This document shows positions 50,372-59,707 of a stretch of DNA of 64,000 nucleotides, in pieces. The translations under genes were made by a program, and so were the position numbers. Source of the stretch: Gemmatimonadota bacterium (GTDB lineage Bacteria; Gemmatimonadota; Gemmatimonadetes; Longimicrobiales; Gaopeijiaceae). Under the pieces are notes generated by a model. The model saw nothing but the letters and a program-made list of their open reading frames with translations. It made no database searches and was not told where the DNA came from. The stretch spans positions 37,973-101,972 of the forward strand of contig JAJDYN010000021.1 of assembly GCA_022825135.1 (NCBI GenBank), written 5' to 3'. Every line of letters begins with the position of its first letter. Position 1 is the stretch's first letter.

Positions 50372-51376
50372 ATGCGATACCACACCCCTTCCCACCGGCA
50401 GGAACCGGCCCGGCGGATGGCGTCCCGCCTGGCCCGCGCGAACAACATCGTGCTCACGACCCACATGAACCCGGATGCCGACGGAGCCGGCTCGGCGGTC
50501 GCGCTGCTCGCATGGTTGCGCGACCGGGGCGCCGAAGGCTGGTTCGTGCCGCCGACGCCGCTTCCGGAGCGTTACCGATTCCTGCTTCCCGAGGAATCCT
50601 GGCACCTCCCCGCGAGGTCCGCCGACGCCGCGCGGGCGTGTGCGGCTGCGGACCTGGTCGTGGTGGTGGACGCCGGAGACCTGCGCCGCCTGGGCCGGGT
50701 GAAGCCGATGGTCGAAGGGCGGCCCACGGTAGTGATCGACCACCATACCACCCCCACCCGCCCCATCCCCGGCGACCGCCTGGTCGACACCGGAGCATGC
50801 GCGACCGCGGAACTGGTGTACGACATCCTGATGGCGGCGGGAGCGCGCTGGACCCCGGCCATCGACACCGCGCTCTACACCGCCATCGTCGACGACACGG
50901 GGTCCTTCGCCTACAGCAACGTCACCCCCGACACCCATCTGCTGGCGGCCGAACTGGTGCAGCGGGGCGTCGATGTGGCCGGGATCCACCGACAGCTCTT
51001 CGAGTCGATGGATGTGCGGCGGCTCAAGCTGCTGCGGGAGTGCCTGGGAGAGTTGCGGGCCGAGGGCGGCCTGTCCTGGATCACGGTGCCCGACCAGGCC
51101 TATCGTGACCTGAAGGCCACAAGCGACGACCTGGAGGGGCTCGTGAACTATCCCCGGGCCATCAAGGGGGTGGAAGTCGCGATGTTGTTCCGCACCACCA
51201 ACGACGGTGCGACCAAGGTGTCGTTCCGTTCCAACGGACTGGTCGACGTGGACGGGATCGCCCGCAGCTTCGGGGGTGGCGGCCACGCCAAGGCGGCGGG
51301 GGCGCTGGTGTCACGCCCCCTGGAGGAAGTGCGCGCCGACGTCGTGAACGCGGCGCGCGCCCTGGTGCGGGAATGA
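50372..51376 (+). CDS. DHH family phosphoesterase, NrnA-like
   Basis: A 334-residue enzyme with DHH and DHHA1 domains. Metal-binding motifs are THMNPDADGAGSA, VVVDAGD, VIDHHTTP and TAIVDDTGSF. The DHHA1 glycine loop is SFGGGGHAKAAGA. NrnA enzymes degrade two- to five-base RNAs and dephosphorylate pAp; a cyclic dinucleotide product role is also possible. It overlaps the next gene by four bases (ATGA). Confidence 0.9.
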   Translation: MRYHTPSHRQEPARRMASRLARANNIVLTTHMNPDADGAGSAVALLAWLRDRGAEGWFVPPTPLPERYRFLLPEESWHLPARSADAARACAAADLVVVVDAGDLRRLGRVKPMVEGRPTVVIDHHTTPTRPIPGDRLVDTGACATAELVYDILMAAGARWTPAIDTALYTAIVDDTGSFAYSNVTPDTHLLAAELVQRGVDVAGIHRQLFESMDVRRLKLLRECLGELRAEGGLSWITVPDQAYRDLKATSDDLEGLVNYPRAIKGVEVAMLFRTTNDGATKVSFRSNGLVDVDGIARSFGGGGHAKAAGALVSRPLEEVRADVVNAARALVRE

Positions 51377-51780
51377 GCGACCCGGGGGTCCCCGAAGGGC
51401 TGGCCACGACCCTCGCGCTGGTGCGCAGCCGCCTCGGCGCGGACACCATCGATCGCCTCTGGATCTTCCCGCCGATGACCCGGGGGCGGCGCGAGCGCGG
51501 GCTGGTTGCGATAAGTTGCTTTGCGGAAAGGGAACGCCGCCGATTGTTCACGGCCGCCTACCAGGCCAGGAGGAGTGGCCTCGACCTCGGCGTGGACCCC
51601 GAGCTCGTCGAGCAGGGCTTGGCTCCCGTGGATTCGCTTGCGCGTGTGATGGCCGGGGTCGTGCGGCGCGAATCGCTCCAGCTCGGAGATCCGCGCGAGA
51701 TGGTTATCGGTGGCGACGCTGCGGCGCTGGACGGTCTTGTGGCTGAACTTGAGGAGCGCGTCAGGGTCCAAGGATTATGA
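51373..51780 (+). CDS. Unknown 135-aa protein between nrnA-like and fur-like genes
   Basis: A cytoplasmic-looking protein with no recognised domain. The first half has TIDRLWIFPPMTRGRRERGLV and a strand-rich stretch (LVAISCFAERERRRLFTAAYQ). The second half is helical and ends LDGLVAELEERVRVQGL. Both ends overlap neighbours by four bases (ATGA at 51373 and at 51777), strong evidence that it is translated with them. Confidence 0.7.
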   Translation: MSDPGVPEGLATTLALVRSRLGADTIDRLWIFPPMTRGRRERGLVAISCFAERERRRLFTAAYQARRSGLDLGVDPELVEQGLAPVDSLARVMAGVVRRESLQLGDPREMVIGGDAAALDGLVAELEERVRVQGL

Positions 51781-52274
51781 AGACGACGGCAGCCCACCCC
51801 TTCGTGCGCCTCTTCGGCCGCTATCTGCGCGACCAGGGGTTTCCCATGACCCAGCAGCGCGCATCCGTCGCGGACGTGGTGTTCGGTTCCGACGACCACC
51901 TCTCGGTGGAGGAGATCGAAGGCCGTCTGCGGGGCCGGGGCGAACGCATCGGCAAGGCCACCATCTACCGCACGCTCGATCTGCTGGTGCGCTCCAATCT
52001 GGTCGACGAGCACGATTTCGGCGAAGGCTTCAAGCGCTACGAACATCGCCTCTCGCGCCAGCCGGTGCACGAGCATCTCATCTGTCTGTCGTGCGGCAAG
52101 GTCACCGAGTTCCACTCGCGCGAGATCGTGCGGCTGGAGGCGCGGGTGGCGCGCGAGCACGGCTTTCGGCCCTCCCGCCACAAGCTGGAGATCTACGGCC
52201 TGTGCGCCGACTGCCGGCAGTCGGGAGCGCGGCTCGATGATGAAGGGCTGACCTGCCCCATCGAGACCATCTGA
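51777..52274 (+). CDS. Fur family metal-responsive transcriptional regulator
   Basis: A 165-residue repressor. The winged-helix part has FPMTQQRASVADVVF and GKATIYRTLDLLVR. The dimerisation part has the HEHLICLSCGK histidine/cysteine site and a second CADC pair, so structural Zn2+ is bound by two CxxC motifs. The sensory metal or signal (Fe, Zn or peroxide) cannot be read from sequence. It is coupled to the unknown gene upstream and followed by agmatinase. Confidence 0.93.
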   Translation: MKTTAAHPFVRLFGRYLRDQGFPMTQQRASVADVVFGSDDHLSVEEIEGRLRGRGERIGKATIYRTLDLLVRSNLVDEHDFGEGFKRYEHRLSRQPVHEHLICLSCGKVTEFHSREIVRLEARVAREHGFRPSRHKLEIYGLCADCRQSGARLDDEGLTCPIETI

Positions 52275-52288
52275 GCGGGCACCGGACG

Positions 52289-53266
52289 ATGCCGAATCTG
52301 AGGTCGCCGGGCACCGGCCGGGGCGCCGTCGCCGACGAAGCCGCGACCGCGTCCCTTCCGAAGGCCCTGACTGGACTGAGCTGGGGGCTTCCGCGCACGT
52401 TTCTCGGCCTCGACGAGGCGACCAGCGCGTTCGCGTCCGCGCGCGTGCTGATCCTGCCCGTTCCCTACGAGGCCACGACGTCGTGGGGCACGGGAACCCG
52501 CTACGGGCCGCGCGCCATCCTGGATGCTTCCCACTACGTCGAACTCTACGACAACGAGCTGGATGCCGAGCCGTGCCGCGCCGGCATCCACACGCTGCCC
52601 GCCCTGGAGCTGACCCGCGATGGGCCCGCCGCTGCCCTGGCGGAGCTGGAGGAGGCCTGGGGAGCCGTTTTCGATGCAGCCGACGGCCGCTTCCTGACCA
52701 TGCTGGGCGGCGAGCATTCCATCTCCTCCGCGGCCATCCGCGCGGCTGCGGCGCGGCATCCGGAACGCCTCTCCGTGCTTCAACTCGACGCCCACGCCGA
52801 CCTGCGCGCCTCCCACGACGGATCTGCCTTCTCGCACGCGTGCGCGATGACCCGGGTCGTGGACCGGGCAGACATCGTCGCGGTCGGGCTGCGCGGGGTC
52901 AGCCTGGAGGAGGTGGAGGCGGCGCGCCGGGAGCCCGGCGTTACGCTGATCTTCGCGGACGAGATGGAGCGCGACGAAGCCTGGATGGACCGCGCCCTGG
53001 AGGCGCTCGGGCCGCTGGTGTACCTCACCTTCGACATCGACTACTTCGACCCGTCGCTGGTTCCGAGCACGGGAGCGCCCGAGCCGGGAGGCGGCGCATG
53101 GTACCCGACGCTACGCTTCCTGCGCCGGGTCTTCGCCGAGCGCCGGGTGGTGGCCGCCGACGTGGTCGAACTGGCGCCCATCCCGGGCCTCCGGGCGCCG
53201 GATTTTCTGGTTGCCCGCCTGGTTTACAAGCTGATCGCCTACGCCACCGCGGGCCGGGATTCGTGA
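52289..53266 (+). CDS. speB: Agmatinase/ureohydrolase family protein
   Basis: A 325-residue binuclear manganese enzyme that probably hydrolyses agmatine to putrescine and urea. The signatures TMLGGEHSISSAA, QLDAHADLRASHDGS, SHACAMTRV and TFDIDYFDPSLVPSTGAPEPGG carry the metal ligands. The first 45 residues are not conserved, so an internal start is possible. Guanidinobutyrase or another ureohydrolase activity cannot be excluded. Its stop overlaps the GTG start of the phospholipase D-like gene. Confidence 0.9.
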   Translation: MPNLRSPGTGRGAVADEAATASLPKALTGLSWGLPRTFLGLDEATSAFASARVLILPVPYEATTSWGTGTRYGPRAILDASHYVELYDNELDAEPCRAGIHTLPALELTRDGPAAALAELEEAWGAVFDAADGRFLTMLGGEHSISSAAIRAAAARHPERLSVLQLDAHADLRASHDGSAFSHACAMTRVVDRADIVAVGLRGVSLEEVEAARREPGVTLIFADEMERDEAWMDRALEALGPLVYLTFDIDYFDPSLVPSTGAPEPGGGAWYPTLRFLRRVFAERRVVAADVVELAPIPGLRAPDFLVARLVYKLIAYATAGRDS

Positions 53267-54930
53267 GCGCATCCGCCCGCCCCCAGCCGGTAGACACGCC
53301 GGGCGCCGTACAGTCCACGGACCGGCCGCGCGCCCCGGCCGGCGCCGCAGACCTCGGCCTCGCGCGCGCGCCGCAGCGGACATCCACTCTGTCCTTCGGC
53401 CTGGAAGTCACGCCCTACGACGTTCTGGCGAAGGCCATGGATCGGTCCGCGGGCGCCCCGCGCATCGACGACAACGAAATCCGGCTGAACTTCGACGGAC
53501 CGCACACCTTCGAGAGCTGGATCGACGCCATCGGGAGCGCCCGCCGCTTCGTCCATTTCGAGAACTATGTCGTTCGCGACGACAGGACCGGCCGCGCCTT
53601 CCGCGACATCCTCGTGGCCAAGGCGGAGCAGGGCGTGGAGGTGCGGGTCCTGTACGACTGGGTGGGGTGCTGGGCGACGCCCGCCCGCTACTGGAGGCCG
53701 TTCCGCCAGAAGGGCGTCCAGGTGCGCGCCTTCAACCGGCCCGCCCTGCGCGATCCCTTCGGGGTGCTTCAGCGCGACCACCGAAAGCTGGTGTGCGTAG
53801 ACGGCGAAGTGGCTTTCGTCGGGGGGTTCTGCATCGGCGACGAGTGGGCGGGCACGGAGGATCGCGCGCCCTGGCGCGACACCGGCGCCGAACTGCGGGG
53901 CCCGGCGGCGCTGGCGGCGGCGCGCGCGTTCGGACGGCTGTGGGACGAGATCGGCGACCCCGTGCCCCCGGAGCTGCTGGACGGGGTCGTGCCGGAGGCG
54001 GCGGGCCAGACTCCGGTCTGGGTCATCGAGGGCAGACCCTGGAGGGCCCGGGTCTACCGGGTGACCCAGCTGGCGGCCGCCAGCGTGCGCCGGCGGCTCT
54101 GGATCACCGATCCCTACTTCATCGCGCCTCGCCCGGTCGCCGAAGCTCTGGCTGCGGCCGCCCGGGACGGAGTGGATGTGCGCATCCTGGTGCCCGCCCA
54201 CAACAACTGGCCTCTGGTAGGAAGCCTGGCGCGGGGGGGGTATCGGGATCTTCTGAAGGCGGGCGTGCGGCTGTTCGAGTGGCAGGGGCCGATGATTCAC
54301 GCCAAGACGGCGGTCGCCGACGGCGTCTGGAGCCGCATCGGATCGAGCAACCTCAACGCGGCCAGCCTGCTCGGCAACTGGGAGATCGACATCGGCGTGC
54401 TGGACCGCAAGCTGGCCCGTCAACTGGAGGGCCTCTTCCTGGCCGATCTGGCCTCATCGATCGAGATCGTCCTGCCCTCCGGACCGCACGGCCGGGCGGC
54501 GCGACCTCCCGCCAGGGAGCCCGAGCAACGCCCCATCGAGCCTCCGGAACGCCTCCTGGAGCGGTTGGAGCACTGGCGCAACTCCCCCGATCGCGGCGGC
54601 TGGCGCATCAGCGACCTGGTGCGCGCGGGCTCGACCCTTGGCGACGCCATCGCCGGCCGCCGCCTGCTTGAGCGGGAGGCGCGGACCGTGCTCGGCACCA
54701 CGGCCGGCATACTCATCGGGCTCGCGCTGCTGTCCGCCTTCTTTCCTAGAACCGTGGCCTGGACCTTCGCCGCCCTGCTGGGGTGGCTGGGGGTCACGGC
54801 CGGCGCCCGCGCGTGGGCCGAAGCCAGACGCGCCCGCTCGGGTCCGGCATCCGAGGAAACCGGGCAGCCGGACATCCGGCCGCCATCGGCATCCGCAACT
54901 CGTCCTCAGCCCCGGAAAAGCAATCCGTGA
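53263..54930 (+). CDS. Phospholipase D-like/cardiolipin synthase-type protein
   Basis: A protein of about 555 residues with two HKD motifs: HRKLVCVDGEVAFVGG (H173) and HAKTAVADGVWSRIGSSNLN (H346). It should transfer phosphatidyl groups, for example making cardiolipin. Odd points are a 45-residue low-complexity N-terminus in place of the usual two helices, and hydrophobic helices placed at the C-terminus (about 480-520) instead. The GTG start overlaps the agmatinase stop (GTGA), and its own stop overlaps the CcdA start. Confidence 0.88.
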   Translation: MSASARPQPVDTPGAVQSTDRPRAPAGAADLGLARAPQRTSTLSFGLEVTPYDVLAKAMDRSAGAPRIDDNEIRLNFDGPHTFESWIDAIGSARRFVHFENYVVRDDRTGRAFRDILVAKAEQGVEVRVLYDWVGCWATPARYWRPFRQKGVQVRAFNRPALRDPFGVLQRDHRKLVCVDGEVAFVGGFCIGDEWAGTEDRAPWRDTGAELRGPAALAAARAFGRLWDEIGDPVPPELLDGVVPEAAGQTPVWVIEGRPWRARVYRVTQLAAASVRRRLWITDPYFIAPRPVAEALAAAARDGVDVRILVPAHNNWPLVGSLARGGYRDLLKAGVRLFEWQGPMIHAKTAVADGVWSRIGSSNLNAASLLGNWEIDIGVLDRKLARQLEGLFLADLASSIEIVLPSGPHGRAARPPAREPEQRPIEPPERLLERLEHWRNSPDRGGWRISDLVRAGSTLGDAIAGRRLLEREARTVLGTTAGILIGLALLSAFFPRTVAWTFAALLGWLGVTAGARAWAEARRARSGPASEETGQPDIRPPSASATRPQPRKSNP

Positions 54931-55655
54931 CCGATTCGATACCTCTGGCGGGCGTCTTCCTGGCAGGAACGATTTCCTTCCTCTCCCCCTGCGTGCTTCC
55001 TCTCGTGCCCGGCTACCTCTCGTTCATCACGGGCATGAGCCTGGAGGACCTGCAGGCAGGCGTGGACCGGCGCGCCGCGCTCGTCCATTCGCTCCTGTTC
55101 GTTTCCGGGTTCACGCTGATCTTCGTGCTGATGGGCGCATCGGCCTCCTTCCTGGGCCAGTTCTTCCGCGCCTACGACCTGTGGATCGCGCGCATCGGCG
55201 GCGTGATCATCATCCTCCTGGGGCTGTACCTGGCCGGCGTGCTGCGCTTGACCGCGCTGGATCGGGAACGGCGCGTGCATCTGAACGACAAGCCCGTCGG
55301 GCATCTGGGAACCCTGGGGGTGGGAGCAGCCTTCGCGGCCGGCTGGACGCCGTGCATCGGGCCCATGCTGGGGACGGCGCTCACCCTGGCCGCAACGGCC
55401 GAATACATGTGGGCGGGCGTGGGATACCTCTTCGTCTACTCGATGGGGCTCGCGGTGCCGTTTCTCCTGGCCACGCTCGCGGTTGGTGCATTCCTGCGCG
55501 GCTTTCGGCGTTTCCGGCACCTGCTTCCCGCGCTTCAGGTTACGGCGGGCGTTCTCCTGATCGTCGTCGGGGTGATGCTGGTCAGCGGGACGTTCACCCT
55601 TCTCAGCACGTACCTGATCCGCTTTACGCCCGACTTCATTCTGGAGATGCTCTGA
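54927..55655 (+). CDS. ccdA: Cytochrome c biogenesis/thiol transport protein CcdA
   Basis: A 242-residue membrane protein with six helices that moves reducing equivalents from cytoplasmic thioredoxin to the periplasm. The redox cysteines lie in SFLSPCVLPLVPGYLSF (C22) and GWTPCIGPMLG (C143). The GTG start makes a GTGA overlap with the phospholipase D-like gene. No thioredoxin-like partner lies next to it, though the exported rhodanese and the DUF255 protein elsewhere in the window use thiol chemistry. It overlaps the convergent AKR-RidA gene by 20 bases. Confidence 0.93.
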   Translation: MTDSIPLAGVFLAGTISFLSPCVLPLVPGYLSFITGMSLEDLQAGVDRRAALVHSLLFVSGFTLIFVLMGASASFLGQFFRAYDLWIARIGGVIIILLGLYLAGVLRLTALDRERRVHLNDKPVGHLGTLGVGAAFAAGWTPCIGPMLGTALTLAATAEYMWAGVGYLFVYSMGLAVPFLLATLAVGAFLRGFRRFRHLLPALQVTAGVLLIVVGVMLVSGTFTLLSTYLIRFTPDFILEML

Positions 55656-57090
55656 CCTCCGCTTCGGCTTCGATCTCGACGCGGTAGCCCTCGCCGACCA
55701 GGCCCGTGCGGATGAGAGTGTTGGCGGGCAGCACCTCGCGGAAGCGGTGCCCGTGCGCGCGCGCCACCGCCTCCCAGTCGGCGGCGTCCCGGATGTAGAG
55801 CCGGGTGCGCACGATGTCGCCGAGCCCGGCGCCCAGCGAATTCAGCGCGCCCTCCACCTTGTCGATGGCGAAGTGGGTCTGGGCGCCGGCGTCGTCGCCT
55901 CCGATCAGTCGGGTGCCGTGGGTCGCGGTGGTGCCCGCGATCCAGATGCGGTTGCCGGCCCGCACGGCCCGGCTGAAGCCGGCCACGTCCTCCCACATGG
56001 TGCCGGACGAGACCCGCGCGCGCCCGTCGCTCCCGTGTCGAACCGGATACGGGGAAGGGAAGCGGGTGACGTGGTGGCGCAGATCGCCTGCCGCCGTCAG
56101 GTAGGGCGGGCGCCGGTACTCGTCGCCGCAGTCCCCCGGGATGGGATCGAGGTGGGCCGCCGCCCCATCCAGCTCCGCAAGCGCTTCGTCGTCCAGCGCG
56201 AAGTCGAAGAGCCGCAGGTTGTCTGCGAGGTAGCTTCGCCCGCCCGGCCGCGCGCCCACGATCACCCCGGCCACCCCGGGCTGCTCGAGCACGTAGCGTC
56301 CGGCCACGTTGGCCACCGACACGCCCAGCCGGTCCGCGACCCGCCGCGCCGCGCGCAGCACCTCCTGAAAGCGGTCCCACCCGCCGGCCTGGTCCACGAA
56401 CCGGCGGTACTTCATCTGCGACCAGGTCAGCGCGTCGCCGATCGGCGGCGCCGGCCGCCCCAGCCAGCGGTCGCTCAGCAGTCCCCCGGCGAGGGTCCCG
56501 TAGGCCAGCATCTGCACGCCGTGGGTCCGGCACACTTCGGCCATGGTGGTGGCCGGCCGCCGGTCGAGCAGCGAGTAGCACACCTGGTTGCAGACGATGG
56601 GGATGCCGCTGTGCAGGGCCATGTCCAGATGCACCGCATCCAGGTTGGTCACCCCCATGTGCAGGATCTTCCCCTCGGCCTTCAGGTCGGTCAGGTGGAA
56701 CAGGCAGTCCAGCCAGCTCGGGTCGGCGTAGTTCCAGGCGTGGAACTGGAGCAGATCGATGCGCTCCACGCCGATCCTCCGAAGCGCCCGGTCGACCGCC
56801 GCCTCCACCTCGGCCCGCGACGACGCGCCCGGGGACGGCACCCACTTGGTCAGCACGCGCACACCCGCCCGGCGGCGGGCCAGGGTCCCCGCGATGATCT
56901 CGGCGGAGCCGTAGTGATCGGCGGCGTCGAAGGTGTCGAACCCCGCTTCCACATGCGCCTCCAGCGCACGCGCCGCCGCCTCCGGGTCGAGCTCGGTTCC
57001 GTCCCGTTCCGCGTCCGCGACCTGCCAGAGCCCGTTCAGCACCCGGGACACGCGCAGTCCCTGAGCCAGCCGCCGGTGCTCGACGCTCAT
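55636..57090 (-). CDS. Aldo/keto reductase fused to a RidA-like domain
   Basis: A 484-residue two-domain protein. Residues 1-320 are an aldo/keto reductase barrel: GFDTFDAADHYGSAE (catalytic Asp and Tyr), VLTKWVPSPG and the HMGVTNLD strand, with His of LLQFHAWNYAD in the catalytic position. From about 345 comes an Rid/YjgF domain (AGFSRAVRAGNRIWIAGTTA, then LGAGLGDIVRTRLYIRDAADW and IRTGLVGEGYRVEIEAEAEV). The Rid arginine of the RTR motif is retained. Rid proteins hydrolyse reactive enamines or imines, so the fusion may reduce and detoxify one metabolite. It is coupled to an APC permease. Confidence 0.88.
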   Translation of the reverse strand: MSVEHRRLAQGLRVSRVLNGLWQVADAERDGTELDPEAAARALEAHVEAGFDTFDAADHYGSAEIIAGTLARRRAGVRVLTKWVPSPGASSRAEVEAAVDRALRRIGVERIDLLQFHAWNYADPSWLDCLFHLTDLKAEGKILHMGVTNLDAVHLDMALHSGIPIVCNQVCYSLLDRRPATTMAEVCRTHGVQMLAYGTLAGGLLSDRWLGRPAPPIGDALTWSQMKYRRFVDQAGGWDRFQEVLRAARRVADRLGVSVANVAGRYVLEQPGVAGVIVGARPGGRSYLADNLRLFDFALDDEALAELDGAAAHLDPIPGDCGDEYRRPPYLTAAGDLRHHVTRFPSPYPVRHGSDGRARVSSGTMWEDVAGFSRAVRAGNRIWIAGTTATHGTRLIGGDDAGAQTHFAIDKVEGALNSLGAGLGDIVRTRLYIRDAADWEAVARAHGHRFREVLPANTLIRTGLVGEGYRVEIEAEAEVRASPE

Positions 57091-58595
57091 TCAGGCGGGA
57101 GTTCGCGGAAGATGCGCTCCACATCCGCGCCGGAGGTCGTGAGCGCGGTCATCTTCCACCAGAACACCCCGGAAGCGACGGCCATCACCAGCAGCCACAC
57201 CCAAGTGGGATGGAAGTACCACGCCGCCACCTCGGTGGTCAGATCCCGCAGTACCTGCACGAACAGGAAGGTCCCCAGCACCACCACTCCCGCGCCGCCC
57301 ACCAGAGTCCGCGCCGTGCGCCCGGTCAGCACGGTCACGCGCGCCGCCAGGTCGGGGTTGCGCCGCGGCAGCGTCAGCAGCGCCAGGCACATGAGTCCGA
57401 AGTTGACCAGCATCGAGATGACGAGGATGTCGATCCCGAGGAAGAAGTCGCCCGCGAGATGACTTCCCGTGATGCCGACCGAGGCCATGACTCCGCTGGC
57501 GACGATGGCGACGTGGGGCGTGCGCCGACGCGGGTGCACCGCGGCGGCCCTCTTCGGGAAGATGCCGTCTTCCGCCCACGCGAACATCATGCGCGAAACC
57601 GCCAGCAGCATCGCCGGGAGGTCGTTGATCAGCGCCACCGCGGCCCCGCCGACGATCACCACCGTCCATCCCGCGGGGAGCAGGTAGCCGAGCAGTCCCG
57701 GCGCGGTGAGGTCCCGCACCTGCGCCTCGGCGGCGATGAAGCTCCAGGGAACCGCGTGGTACACCGCCGCCGTGAACAGGAAGTAGAAGCCACCGACGAT
57801 CGTGATCGCGAGCCCGATCGCGAGCGGCAGGTTGCGCCCCGGGTTCTTCGCCTCGCCCCCGGCCTGGGCGATGGAATCGAAGCCGATGAAGGTGGCGAAG
57901 AGCAGCACCGACGCCGCCAGCAGGGTGCGAGGTTCGAGCGCCGGCGCAACCCCTGCGGGGACGGACCGGCCCTCCGACGCCGAGAGCGCGGCCGCGAAGT
58001 CTCCGTGATCGAAGGCGAACCCGGCCACGATCACCACCGCGCCCAGCGCGAACATCAGGAACATCATCGGCACCAGGGTGCGCTCGTAGAGCGCGAGCCC
58101 GCGCACGTTGACCAGCACGAAGGTCCACAGGAACACGAGCGCCAGCCCCACCCGCACCGCGCCGGTGTCGAGCGCGTCCGCGAGGGCGACCAACTCGAGC
58201 GCACCCGCGATGTCGCGCAGGAAGGGAATCAGGATGTAGGAGACCACCCCGATCGCGATGGACAGCCCGAACCACTGCGAGAAGCTGGCGACGAAGCCCC
58301 AGTACGGACTCAGGGCTCGGCTCGCATAGACGTAGCTGCCTCCCGCCCGCGGCATCGCCGAACCCAGGCTCGCGTAGGCCAAAGCGGCCAGAACGGCGGG
58401 CACGGCCGCGAAGAGGTACGCGGGCAGCACCCAGGGCCCGATTCCGGGGATGCTGCGCTGGATCATGAACGGCATCACGTTGATGGCGGCGCCGAGCATC
58501 GCGCAGATCCCGGTCGCCGCCAGCCCCATGAGCCCGAGCTCGCGGACGAGCCCGGTGGCGGGCCGGGATCCGGCGGATGTCTCTCGATCGCTCAT
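57087..58595 (-). CDS. APC family amino acid permease
   Basis: A 502-residue inner-membrane transporter with about twelve helices. The N-terminal GLMGLAATGICAMLGAAINV replaces the common GxGAIIGTGI loop; SLGSAMPRAGGSYVYASRAL and FIGFDSIAQAGGEAKNPGRNLP are typical of the superfamily. It probably imports amino acids or amines. Its TGA overlaps the ATG of the AKR-RidA fusion gene, so the imported compound may feed that enzyme. Confidence 0.92.
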   Translation of the reverse strand: MSDRETSAGSRPATGLVRELGLMGLAATGICAMLGAAINVMPFMIQRSIPGIGPWVLPAYLFAAVPAVLAALAYASLGSAMPRAGGSYVYASRALSPYWGFVASFSQWFGLSIAIGVVSYILIPFLRDIAGALELVALADALDTGAVRVGLALVFLWTFVLVNVRGLALYERTLVPMMFLMFALGAVVIVAGFAFDHGDFAAALSASEGRSVPAGVAPALEPRTLLAASVLLFATFIGFDSIAQAGGEAKNPGRNLPLAIGLAITIVGGFYFLFTAAVYHAVPWSFIAAEAQVRDLTAPGLLGYLLPAGWTVVIVGGAAVALINDLPAMLLAVSRMMFAWAEDGIFPKRAAAVHPRRRTPHVAIVASGVMASVGITGSHLAGDFFLGIDILVISMLVNFGLMCLALLTLPRRNPDLAARVTVLTGRTARTLVGGAGVVVLGTFLFVQVLRDLTTEVAAWYFHPTWVWLLVMAVASGVFWWKMTALTTSGADVERIFRELPPE

Positions 58596-58651
58596 CGGTC
58601 GCGGTGTGCTCCTTCGCTGGCAGTCCGGGGGAAGTTCGTATCCCGAGGCTG

Positions 58652-59707
58652 TCAGAACCAGCGCTTCATCAGCCGGGGCTCCACGTCGACAATTTCGCCC
58701 TTCACGGTGTCCACCACGATCCGCACCCAGCCTATGTCAGGGGATCCGTAGGTCTCAAGACGCGTGAAGTTGGCGAGTCCCCGTCCCTTCCCGTCGGTCA
58801 GGGGCTGGTCCGTCCGGAAGGTGTGCGTGTCCCCGTGGATGAAGAGGACATCCCCGGAAAAGGCGGCCACATGATCCCGCAACGCGGTGACGAAGGGCCC
58901 GTAGCCCTCCCCGCCCCCGCTCTCGAGGCGAACGTTGGCGTGTGCCGCGAGCACGATCCCGGAGGCCCCGGTGGTCCGCGCTTCCTCGAACACGACATCC
59001 ATCCAGGCAAGCGCCGCCTCGCTCCGGCGGGCAACTTCCTGGTCGTGCCGGTCGTCTCGCTCCGGGAACTGCGCCGTCGCGTCGAAGGACCCCACCACGT
59101 GCAGGGTGGCGAAGACGAAGCCGCCCCGGGTCCAGCGCTGGTTCTCCGGGAACTCGGCGAACGCGGCATCCTTCGCCTGCGATGTGACGGGCATCGGGAC
59201 TGCGCCGAGGCTGGAGGACGGATCGTCGAAGAAGACCCGGCGCAGCATCGCCAACCGGTCGAGAGGGTCATAGCCGCCCGCGCCTGACGCATGGCAGTCC
59301 GCCCACTCGTTGTCCCCCGGCGTGTACACGACCGGAACCGACATGGCGTCCAGCTGCCCGCGGATTTCATGCAGCACCTCATCCGCGCAGGATCCGCCCA
59401 GGATGTCGCCGATGTGGATCAGGAAATCCACCCCGGCCGACTGGGCGTCCAGCAGCATCCGTCGGGCGCGGGGCTCCTCCCATGGGTAGTAGGGCCCGTC
59501 CCCGTAGACCCCGAAGACGATGGCGCCGGGCGGGGGTGGGTCGGCGGGAGGCGGGTCGGCGCACCCGGCCACAACGAGGCCCGATGCCAGCCAGACTGCT
59601 GCCGCAAGCCGCCGACCCGCGCGCATGGATGCGTCAGGTGCGGGCGTTGCCCGTTCGAACTTGCGGGCAACCCGGTCCCGCCCGCCGCGTTCCGGCTCCA
59701 TATCCAT
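58652..59707 (-). CDS. Metallophosphoesterase family lipoprotein
   Basis: A protein of about 351 residues. The calcineurin-like core is visible as FGVYGDGPYYP, FLIHIGDILGG, YTPGDNEWADCH, VLAAHANVRL and FIHGDTHTFRT, giving the usual two-metal site. A hydrophobic signal ends in the lipobox VVAGC, so it is envelope-anchored. ATG 59707 has GGGGAGGG directly upstream but gives a long N-region of about 33 residues; ATG 59626 gives a normal signal but no ribosome site. The substrate is unknown. Confidence 0.85.
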   Translation of the reverse strand: MDMEPERGGRDRVARKFERATPAPDASMRAGRRLAAAVWLASGLVVAGCADPPPADPPPPGAIVFGVYGDGPYYPWEEPRARRMLLDAQSAGVDFLIHIGDILGGSCADEVLHEIRGQLDAMSVPVVYTPGDNEWADCHASGAGGYDPLDRLAMLRRVFFDDPSSSLGAVPMPVTSQAKDAAFAEFPENQRWTRGGFVFATLHVVGSFDATAQFPERDDRHDQEVARRSEAALAWMDVVFEEARTTGASGIVLAAHANVRLESGGGEGYGPFVTALRDHVAAFSGDVLFIHGDTHTFRTDQPLTDGKGRGLANFTRLETYGSPDIGWVRIVVDTVKGEIVDVEPRLMKRWF

